Of a stretch of DNA of 22,139 nt, positions 1 to 6,580 are shown piece by piece. The position numbers and the translations under genes are program-made. This DNA comes from Naegleria lovaniensis. Taxonomy: Eukaryota; Heterolobosea; Eutetramitea; Acrasida; Naegleriidae. The stretch's first letter is position 1; each line of letters begins with the position of its first letter. The stretch lies in assembly GCF_003324165.1 (NCBI RefSeq), contig NW_025407905.1, positions 1-22,139 on the forward strand. Reading direction: 5' to 3'. The notes under the pieces are model-generated. The model did not search any database, had not been told where the DNA came from, and saw only the letters and a program-made list of their open reading frames with translations.

Positions 1-1183
1 AGTGATTTATAAATCTTCCAATATTTCCCATCCATGTTGCGTCAATAATTTCATTCTCATTTAAATTCATGCAGTAGTGGTGAAGAGATTTGTGATATTT
101 TCTGCTTGTTCTTTTTTCAAATCTTTTGATTGAGATTACTTCTCCAACATACTCAGTGATGAATTCTCCCTTTTTGATGATGGGTTGATTGCACTTTACA
201 CCAATTCCTTTACCTTTGCTGTAAAAGCAAACAATATTTGGATACTGCATGTTGGTAAACATTTTGTTGTCACACAGCGAGCCACACTGACAATCTGAAG
301 AGCACTCCACTTGTGACAAGTAATTCAAACATTCATGCTTCACACATTTGCTGGTGCAGTTACATCGATTATCGTTATGAGCTGTTGGGAGTGTTTTAGA
401 ACTTCTTTCATTCTCTAAAATGTACACAAAATCGTCAGGTAATTTTAAATTTGGAAAATACTTTTCTATCAACTCAGGCTTGGCAATATTCTTTTCAGGG
501 TTTGCAATTTTCAATTTTAATTTCTTATAAACTTTCATAAATGGATTCTTTTTCTTTTTTACTTTCATGCCTGATGTGGTTGCTTTGGATGAAGTCGTGG
601 AAGTGTTACTTTTAGTGGTGCTGATCGAAGATGTTGATGATGATCTGGAAAGGAGAGCTGGCGGTGTGTTGGGAAGTGATGGAGATTCCGAGCTTGATGT
701 ATGGTGTTTTTCATTGGTAATAAAAGACAACGACGAAACCAATGGAATTTCAATCCTCTTCGTTCGATAGGTGCCTCCAATGTGATCATAAATCACGCAT
801 GTTTTTTCAATGGATACTGCATTAATTTGATAGTCTTGTTCTTGGGATGTTGGTTCCACGTCATCGAGTGCTGCTTTTTCATATTCTTGAAAAGTTTTAA
901 TTAAAGCCTGTAGTTGTTCGGAATTCCATGTGCATACCGTTGGTTTTTCAATTCGTCGGCGAGGCTTGTTGCTACATTCTCTAAATCGTTGCAACAGTGG
1001 TTTCTCTCGGAAAGCTTTTTTAACTGATGAATGGTGATCGGGATTGCTTCCATTTGTTGCTGGATGATTATGATCGGTTTTTGATGATGACTTTTCCTGT
1101 TTGTGATGAGATGACAGCTTGCTTTCCTTTTGATTCATTTTTTTAATGTCGACACAAACGTTTTTGACTTTCCATTGCCACAT
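1..1183 (-). CDS. AWS-SET domain histone-lysine methyltransferase (NSD/ASH1/SETD2 class), C-terminus beyond window
   Basis: The minus-strand frame is open from an ATG at 1183 (alternative in-frame ATG at 1138; an in-frame TAA lies just upstream) to the window edge, giving 394 codons with no stop. Residues 1-270 are low in complexity, rich in Ser/Thr and Lys, with no domain I recognise. From Cys274 an AWS zinc cluster follows: C-N-C, then CVKHECLN, EC, DCQCG and LCDN. A SET domain comes next, with GKGIGV near 321, GEFITEYVGE near 345 and GRFINH at the break. This cysteine pattern and the NQxxF/QYP-like linker are closest to NSD/ASH1/SETD2 enzymes, which methylate histone H3 lysine 36 in the nucleus. 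That activity is family knowledge. The catalytic NHSC..N motif and post-SET cysteines lie mostly outside the window, so activity cannot be judged. The start lies only 50 nt after the protease stop on the same strand. Confidence 0.88.
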   Translation of the reverse strand, partial: MWQWKVKNVCVDIKKMNQKESKLSSHHKQEKSSSKTDHNHPATNGSNPDHHSSVKKAFREKPLLQRFRECSNKPRRRIEKPTVCTWNSEQLQALIKTFQEYEKAALDDVEPTSQEQDYQINAVSIEKTCVIYDHIGGTYRTKRIEIPLVSSLSFITNEKHHTSSSESPSLPNTPPALLSRSSSTSSISTTKSNTSTTSSKATTSGMKVKKKKNPFMKVYKKLKLKIANPEKNIAKPELIEKYFPNLKLPDDFVYILENERSSKTLPTAHNDNRCNCTSKCVKHECLNYLSQVECSSDCQCGSLCDNKMFTNMQYPNIVCFYSKGKGIGVKCNQPIIKKGEFITEYVGEVISIKRFEKRTSRKYHKSLHHYCMNLNENEIIDATWMGNIGRFINH

Positions 1184-1215
1184 CAAACCACTGTCGTGAC
1201 ATTAAACACGAATAA

Positions 1216-1221
1216 TTTATT
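1216..1221 (-). promoter_or_regulatory. Candidate polyadenylation signal of the protease gene
   Basis: On the minus strand AATAAA occurs 12 nt after the protease stop (TAA, 1233-1235). It lies inside the 49-bp gap before the SET gene start at 1183, so cleavage would fall almost on the next gene's start codon. This is a motif match only. Confidence 0.45.
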
Positions 1222-1232
1222 TCTTGGTTGAT

Positions 1233-2532
1233 TTAAACAATTGAAGAGGATGGAACAGAGTTCAAACCGCACTTGCTCTTACCACGAATAATACGGAAAT
1301 ATCCATCTTCACCCCAATCTATTTGAGTGGGTTATTGGGTAGTCATAAAAAAATAATTCCTTAGTAAAAAACAATAAATTTTCACAAAAACATACCTGAA
1401 CCCAAGAGTTCTTAACAATCCAGTATGGTTCTTCGGATCCGAGCCAGCTCTTACCAACACCATAACCAACAATCAAAACACCGTGGTCCAAATCTTGAGG
1501 ATTACAGAACCATGGATCAGAGATACCAGAAGTGTAGTATTGCAACCATTCAGCATTGATAGCAATGGAGATTGGTCCGTTAGCAGCGAGCCAAGCAGCC
1601 ATTTGAGTTTCGTCGCTTGGAATTGAGGTCCAAGAGGAGATGGTGGCAACAACGTTGCTCTTGTTGAATCTGCAAGTGTCATCAACACCTTCATATGGAT
1701 AAGAGTCCTCAGTGACCAAACCACCGTTCTTGATGATGTATTGGAAGGCAGACCACATCAAACCGCCATTGCAACCAGAGTCACAAGCTTGTTGGTTTTG
1801 ATAAGTGACACAGTTGTGATCACAGTCAACCAATTGTTGTTCAGACAAGCTGACAAGTTTACCCTTCTTGATGGCCCATTGACCTTCAACGTTACCAGTG
1901 GTGGAGAAAGTCCAGCATGAACCACAAGCACCTTGATTCTTGACAGGAGTAACAGCTCCGTGTTGTCTCCAGTCGAAGGACTGTTGTTGAATTAACGGAA
2001 TGGTGTGATGATGAAATAGATAAAATTTAAGAGTTCAAATGAAGTGATGATGGAGGAATCATTCCAATTGCAATGATCAAAATTTGGAGATGTAAAAACG
2101 TGAAGGATGATACCGTTATGAAGTGTTAACAAAATCATCATAACAAAATATACGTACGGTTGGAGCAGCTTGGATATCCTTTTCAGAAACAACAACTTGT
2201 TGTGGAGCACCCAAAATCTTCTTGGCTTCCTCTGGAGTGTAAGTCTTCATCAAGAACATTCTCTTGAATTCTTCTGGAGTCAAATCAGCAAACTTGGTGA
2301 TACCGAAGTTTTCTCTCTTGCCAACATGGTTATAATATCTGGCCTTCTCAACGTTGGCCTTGAAAATTTGATATCTAGAATTATGTTCTTCAGTACCATA
2401 GAGTTTGGCATGTTTTCTAGAGAACTTGATGAAGAGCTTCTTCATTTCACTCTCGGCCAAAGGCTTGTACTCTTGAGCCAACACAACAGCGGCACAAGCA
2501 ATCAACAACACAGCAACAAGGACAGAACGCAT
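1233..2532 (-). CDS. Papain-family (C1A) cysteine protease, cathepsin L/F-like, three exons
   Basis: Exons are 2158-2532, about 1396-1980 and 1233-1318. ATG 2532 is chosen because it opens directly into a signal peptide (hydrophobic core, cleavage expected near AVVLAQE); an in-frame ATG at 2574 would place 14 polar residues in front of it. The propeptide has an ERFNIN-like helix (E, R, F, N spaced over EEHNSRYQIFKAN) and GITKFAD. The mature enzyme has QGACGSCW (oxyanion Gln141, catalytic Cys147), CNGG, DHG (His291) and KNSW (Asn316). The product should be a lysosomal or secreted endopeptidase of about 349 aa, normal for the family. Oddities: the usual Gly after KNSW is replaced, and the second intron does not join in frame with its best donor (see that entry). 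The gene is preceded by about 117 bp of host sequence before a transposon end. Confidence 0.92.
1319..1395 (-). other. Intron 2 of the protease gene, frame conflict
   Basis: The best donor is CAG|GTATGT (G at 1395) and the only usable acceptor is AAATAG (ending at 1319). That 77-nt intron would shift the reading frame by one base. The downstream exon is clearly coding only in the frame giving WGEDGYFRI and a TAA at 1233. A weaker donor four bases further on (GTTTTT, G at 1391; intron 1319-1391, 73 nt) restores frame and adds one residue between KNSW and WGE compared with the usual spacing. Either the weak donor is used or one base is missing from the sequence. Confidence 0.7.
1981..2157 (-). 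other. Intron 1 of the protease gene
   Basis: A 177-nt phase-0 intron with donor ACC|GTACGT and acceptor AACAACAG|TCC. It joins the propeptide end (QAAPT) to SFDWRQHG at the start of the mature enzyme. Reading through hits a stop soon after the donor, which supports removal. Confidence 0.88.
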
Positions 2533-2569
2533 TTTTTTCAGCTGTTTTACAATGGGATGTTGCGGGGAA

Positions 2570-2581
2570 TGCACTAGTGCA
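2570..2581. promoter_or_regulatory. Perfect 12-bp palindrome upstream of the protease start
   Basis: TGCACTAGTGCA is a perfect palindrome 38-49 nt upstream of the protease ATG. In a promoter this short it could bind a dimeric transcription factor, but it may be chance. No TATA box is evident. Confidence 0.25.
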
Positions 2582-2649
2582 AAGTCCCATCAACTCCGAT
2601 TGATTGCTCCTATTTGAACACAATCAATGGATACAAACAACGGCGTTTT

Positions 2650-2689
2650 CTCCTGGCGTTCCCAACTACCACTTCGCTGGTGTAACATT
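2650..2689 (+). repeat. Left terminal inverted repeat
   Basis: The core CTCCTGGCGTTCCCAACT (2650-2667) is identical to the reverse complement of 6522-6539. Further in, GGTGTAACATT (2679-2689) matches AGTGTTACAAT of the other end at 8 of 11 positions after a two-base gap. Confidence 0.88.
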
Positions 2690-2753
2690 CCTTTATTTGG
2701 TTCATTCGGGCTACGTCTCAGTGTTTTTGTTACATTAGCTTTTTGTTGTTCGC

Positions 2754-2801
2754 CCAGCAAAAGCTGCTTTGTCTTTGTTGAAGGACAAAGGCTTCTGCTG
2801 G
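2754..2801. repeat. Subterminal hairpin-forming inverted repeat inside the transposon
   Basis: The arms 2754-2773 and 2784-2801 are complementary except for one mismatch and a two-base bulge (CCAGCA.AAGC..CTTTGTC against its complement), around a 10-nt loop. It lies about 100 bp inside the left end, between the terminal repeat and the transposase stop codon. It may be a subterminal transposase-binding site or a transcript 3'-end structure. No clear counterpart was found at the right end. Confidence 0.6.
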
Positions 2802-2952
2802 AGCTATAATGAATAATAAAACGACTTGAGGTATGTTGTTGTGATTAGAAAAATACGGTGTAATTGTGGTCGGAAGAAATAAATAGGTGAACAATTTTAA
2901 ACGTGTTCCAATTTTTGGACGAACTTTTTTTGTGATGAAAAATGCTTGACAT

Positions 2953-2958
2953 TTTATT
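2953..2958 (-). promoter_or_regulatory. Polyadenylation signal overlapping the transposase stop codon
   Basis: AATAAA on the minus strand overlaps the TAA stop of the transposase ORF (stop at 2954-2956). An element that ends its transcript directly after the stop would be compact. This is a motif match only. Confidence 0.4.
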
Positions 2959-5900
2959 GCATGTCTTGAGACGAAGCCACCACCTGGCTCAGCTGGGAAT
3001 ACGAAACGAGGTTTTTTGTTTTCTTTGCAAATACGTAAAAAGGAGGTGACAACAACTGATAATTTCCAACAATCACAGCAATTTGTTTTTGATAAAGCTT
3101 GGTGCTGGTTGTTGATGAAAATTGTCCAATTAATTTAAATTTGAATGGATCCGTCTGATTTGGTGCCACAAATATTTTAAATGAGTTAATTGGTTCAGAA
3201 TGTCGAGATGCATTTTCATTGTTCTCATTGAAATTGCGAACCTCTACGGTTGCATTGCTCAAAGAAATATGATTAGTCTTAATTTCAAATTCTACGGGCT
3301 TTTTAAGCAAAAATGCCGCAATATGATTTTGAGCATGAATTAATGAGTCGTGTGTTTGAATAATGGTAAAACTGATGTCGTCGGTTAATGTAAGTCGTTC
3401 TGTTAAGTTTGGCAAAACTTCACTTGTTTCAATATGGAAAACAGGAAGTGAAATGTTGTAGTAATTGGAAATGCTTGTCTCCATGAAATCGGTGGCAAAT
3501 CCGGCCCTATAGTCATGTCTTGACTGATGGTATGATTGACGGATGGAGTTGACACGATGTTGTAAACATCGCAATTGTAAGTCTTTCGCACAAATTAAAT
3601 CTTGATCTGTAAAACTATAAGAAATGGATGTCACGCTTTCTCTAGCTTGCTTTCTTTCATTATTAAAGTCAACAAATTGTTTTTCAGTCATTCTCATCAA
3701 AATTTGTTGGTTAATTTGACTAGGGGCATCACAATATTTCCTCTTTCTATCGTTATTGTATGAAAGATATACACATTCTTTTTTCACTAATTTGATTTTC
3801 ATGTTTGAGTAACTTCTATGATAGTCCAATACTGTGGTTCTTTTTGAATAATCACGTGACTCTCCGAAAAATCCTTCAAGAGAACGTGTTCCCAATAAAG
3901 ACAAATCAAAAACTGCATCTTGTGGAATAATTCTGATCAATTTCTGAATTGTTTTGATGTTATGGATAATGATGTTTTTTGTGAGGGTTCCGGATAATGT
4001 AAAATTATTATTCTTATTGGAAATAATGACGTCTTGGAAAACGGTATCCCACTCATTCAAATAGTCCAAATTTTCCTTAAGAACTTGCAACACTTCGTGC
4101 AAATTGTGTGAAGATGTTCCATCATGATTTTTGTCATCGTAAACATGAAATAAATCATGTATCGCTTTTAAGTACTTATAGAATCCTAAATATCGATAGT
4201 TGGTTCTCTCGTTCAATAATCGTAATTTTTCAAGTAACTGTAAATTGCATACATCACGTAATACATCCTCAGATTGATCATCATATTTGATAAACGAGCT
4301 CCGTTTAACTATTTTACACCACTCTAAAGGTTGTTGTCTATATATTTCATCGAGTGTGTTCAATTCAAATCGTTGTAAAATAGAACAAGAAATTTTGGTG
4401 ACAGCTATGTCTTGATTGCTAAAATTTGCCACACACACTTTACCAATGTTAGTATGAAGGGTTTCACTCAACAACGTAACACTTAATTCGTTGTCATTGC
4501 TGCTATGATAGAAAGAAATGCCTCCAGAGTTAAAATTCCGTGGTTCTTTTTCTTTCCATTCAAATGAAATTGTGTCTTTGTCATTCACTATGAAGGAAAG
4601 TGGTATGTTGGTCGCTTGTGTTCTTTGAATAACAATTTTCATCAAATGGCAACCGTTTCCGTTGTCGTTGGAAGAAATACAAGCAGAGGAATGGCGTGCA
4701 ATTTGAAGGTTTGGAGCACCTACTTTAGTGGCAACCGGATATAATTTTGGTCTCCCATTAATTGCATTCCTCATGTTTTTGCAATGGTGACTGTAGCAAA
4801 AATGATGTAGTTCATTTGGGCTCGATGTGAAATATTTGTAATTAGCAGACCCTGCATCTGACACAGTACAGACGATGTTTCGAGTATATGTGTCACGAAA
4901 TTCAGAAATCGTGTCTCTAATGGTTTGTTCAGTTTCAGTAGTGCATACTTTGAAGTTTCCAGGAATTCGAACTTCACCGTTAATACTGCAATATAAAGTT
5001 TGAACAATTTTTTCAGCTAAAAAACCCTTGGGTGGAAAATTCGGACTCTGAGCTAGTGCAGTACAATCACTAATCTTCAATGGACCTTCATTGGCACCGT
5101 ATACAAGCCCAAGCTTGGTATTGATTCCTAAATGCGGTGTTACATCTACTGCATCAATTTGAACAAGACCAAAATTTTGATTTTCAATAACCTTCATTTT
5201 TTCTACTAGCTTATCAAAGTCATCTTTGTCTAGTTTAGTATTCCCTTCTCCATATGATGCGGTGTGAAAATGATGGTCGAGTGTGGATGAACAAGGTAGG
5301 ACTAAGTTACATCTTTCAGAAGAGGGTTCAAATTCTTGTCCTCGTTTCAACCCTCTCGCCAATGCTTCATACGCATTGTATCCCATGATAACCAATAAAT
5401 CTTGAGCAAAACAAAGAACAGATGGGCTCCATCTATGGCCTCTACTGTCTTTGCAAATTAATTGTGAAAAAGCATCACGAAGATATGTGAAAAAGAAAGT
5501 TCGAGGTACTAATTTGCGACTACCTAACACCTGAAAAAACAATTTTTTCAATTCTTGAATATCCTCATCAAATATATCACATTCCGAATAATAACTATCA
5601 TCATCGTTATTTTGTGATTTAAAATCAGCATGGTCTACAAAATTATGAGAGATGGTGTCGGACTTGGTATTTACAATTGATGAGTGTGTTGGAATAAATT
5701 TGTTGTTAATTAGTTGTTGCAGCATGTAATACGGTGCTGTTTGTTCTTTTGTTGAATATGACAACGTGATGTAGTCTTCAGCAAAACCATGATCCAGGAT
5801 TTTATGTAATTCAATAACGCCGACATTTTTTTCTGGTTCGAGTAATTTCATGATGGTTGAACTAGAATAACGTTGTGACGTTGTTGAGGTTTGAGGTGGG

Positions 5901-6394
5901 TCTTCGCAAGCTGTACTTGTTTTGGAGTGTTTACGTTTTTGACGAATTCGCATCAGCTCGTCATGACACTCTTTCAATTTCAAATAGCCTTGAAAATGTA
6001 GTTTGTTGATCCATTCTGATGTTAACTCTTGATTTTGTCTTTGATTTTGAAATTTTGGGTCAGAGTAAATGTTATAGATAGCACTATCCTCGTCCGGGTC
6101 AATGCAATCAGTAACATATTGTGCAATCTTTGTTGAATTGTCAACCTGGAATTTGCAACAGTATAGAACAAATGGGACTCGTTTGTTGTGTGTGATGAGG
6201 TATGAGAAATATAGTTCGAGATGGCGATGGATGGTATTAAAATCCTTGCGATGAAATCCACATTGATCAATAATATCTTCTATTAAATGTTCGACATTAA
6301 TATATTGATGGACTGCGAATAGCATTGTTTTGATGGCAACATGATATTCCGGTCTCAACAGACCGACAAAGGCGTTTCGTTCATGTTTTAACAT
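2954..6394 (-). CDS. DDE transposase, P-element/THAP9-like (tentative superfamily)
   Basis: The first ATG is at 6394 (1146 aa). The frame is open to 6496, but that upstream part begins with TTG after a TAG. Numbering from the ATG, residues about 330-356 (HRWSPSVLCFAQDLL, GYNAYEAL) followed by LPCSSTL resemble the segment before the catalytic core of P-type transposases. Candidate first Asp is D414 or D417 (QIDAVD). The second is D513 in VSDAGSANYKYF, followed by HHFCYSHHCKNMRN (compare H-L-x-K-N-x-R-N). The candidate Glu is E840 in GTRSLEGFFGESR. About 327 residues separate the second Asp and the Glu, a large insertion as in P elements, where that region binds GTP. I see no N-terminal THAP zinc finger. 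KRKH near 153-156 could be a nuclear signal. A beta-rich C-terminal tail contains SPPFYVFAKK. The ORF has no stop or visible frameshift. I recognise the layout, not a specific family member. Confidence 0.7.
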   Translation of the reverse strand: MLKHERNAFVGLLRPEYHVAIKTMLFAVHQYINVEHLIEDIIDQCGFHRKDFNTIHRHLELYFSYLITHNKRVPFVLYCCKFQVDNSTKIAQYVTDCIDPDEDSAIYNIYSDPKFQNQRQNQELTSEWINKLHFQGYLKLKECHDELMRIRQKRKHSKTSTACEDPPQTSTTSQRYSSSTIMKLLEPEKNVGVIELHKILDHGFAEDYITLSYSTKEQTAPYYMLQQLINNKFIPTHSSIVNTKSDTISHNFVDHADFKSQNNDDDSYYSECDIFDEDIQELKKLFFQVLGSRKLVPRTFFFTYLRDAFSQLICKDSRGHRWSPSVLCFAQDLLVIMGYNAYEALARGLKRGQEFEPSSERCNLVLPCSSTLDHHFHTASYGEGNTKLDKDDFDKLVEKMKVIENQNFGLVQIDAVDVTPHLGINTKLGLVYGANEGPLKISDCTALAQSPNFPPKGFLAEKIVQTLYCSINGEVRIPGNFKVCTTETEQTIRDTISEFRDTYTRNIVCTVSDAGSANYKYFTSSPNELHHFCYSHHCKNMRNAINGRPKLYPVATKVGAPNLQIARHSSACISSNDNGNGCHLMKIVIQRTQATNIPLSFIVNDKDTISFEWKEKEPRNFNSGGISFYHSSNDNELSVTLLSETLHTNIGKVCVANFSNQDIAVTKISCSILQRFELNTLDEIYRQQPLEWCKIVKRSSFIKYDDQSEDVLRDVCNLQLLEKLRLLNERTNYRYLGFYKYLKAIHDLFHVYDDKNHDGTSSHNLHEVLQVLKENLDYLNEWDTVFQDVIISNKNNNFTLSGTLTKNIIIHNIKTIQKLIRIIPQDAVFDLSLLGTRSLEGFFGESRDYSKRTTVLDYHRSYSNMKIKLVKKECVYLSYNNDRKRKYCDAPSQINQQILMRMTEKQFVDFNNERKQARESVTSISYSFTDQDLICAKDLQLRCLQHRVNSIRQSYHQSRHDYRAGFATDFMETSISNYYNISLPVFHIETSEVLPNLTERLTLTDDISFTIIQTHDSLIHAQNHIAAFLLKKPVEFEIKTNHISLSNATVEVRNFNENNENASRHSEPINSFKIFVAPNQTDPFKFKLIGQFSSTTSTKLYQKQIAVIVGNYQLLSPPFYVFAKKTKNLVSYSQLSQVVASSQDMQ

Positions 6395-6499
6395 TTTTAT
6401 TGAAAAAACCTCCAGCAAACACCAGAACAAAACTTCGACAGCCTGCTCGACCTTTTTTAAAATGGTTAGGATTCTAAAAAATAAAGTGCTTTCCAAATG

Positions 6500-6539
6500 C
6501 TATTGTAACACTATTTCTGGGAGTTGGGAACGCCAGGAG
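6500..6539 (-). repeat. Right terminal inverted repeat
   Basis: The core at 6522-6539 is the exact reverse complement of 2650-2667, with a degenerate inner extension to about 6500. The open upstream part of the transposase frame begins at 6496, just inside this repeat, so the transposase promoter must lie within about 150 bp of the end or outside the element. Confidence 0.88.
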
Positions 6540-6580
6540 GAGGGCTTTGAAGAACCAATGTGTTGAGAAGTCAATAAGAT

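Larger units (their letters stand above)
2650..6539 (-). mobile_element. DNA transposon with terminal inverted repeats and one long transposase ORF
   Basis: About 3.9 kb bounded by inverted repeats with identical 18-bp cores (2650-2667 and 6522-6539) and less conserved inner parts to about 40 bp. It carries one large ORF on the minus strand (2954-6394) with a D-D-E layout. No exact target-site duplication is seen: directly outside the cores are GGCGTTTT on the left and GAGGGCTT on the right, which align only loosely when shifted (GGCGTTTT against GGGCTTTG). The insertion may be old enough for the duplication to have decayed, or the outer ends may lie a few bases away. No TTAA flanks the ends. 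The element lies in the short gap between the protease and helicase genes and leaves both coding regions intact. Confidence 0.85.

Noticed and set aside
565-904. Plus- and minus-strand frames of 67-74 codons near 565-904
   Set aside because: They are shadows of the Ser/Thr-rich linker of the SET gene, which is open in another minus frame.
1473-1724. An 83-codon minus-strand frame in the protease gene
   Set aside because: It overlaps exon 2 out of frame, and the papain motifs are in the other frame.
2533-2574. Upstream in-frame ATG of the protease (2574)
   Set aside because: It would put a polar stretch in front of a good signal peptide; the ATG at 2532 preceded by A-rich sequence fits better.
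2627-2809. A 60-codon plus-strand frame at the left transposon end
   Set aside because: It runs across the TIR and hairpin and has no recognisable protein features.
2640-6550. TTAA-targeting (piggyBac or Kolobok) origin of the transposon
   Set aside because: No TTAA borders either identical TIR core.
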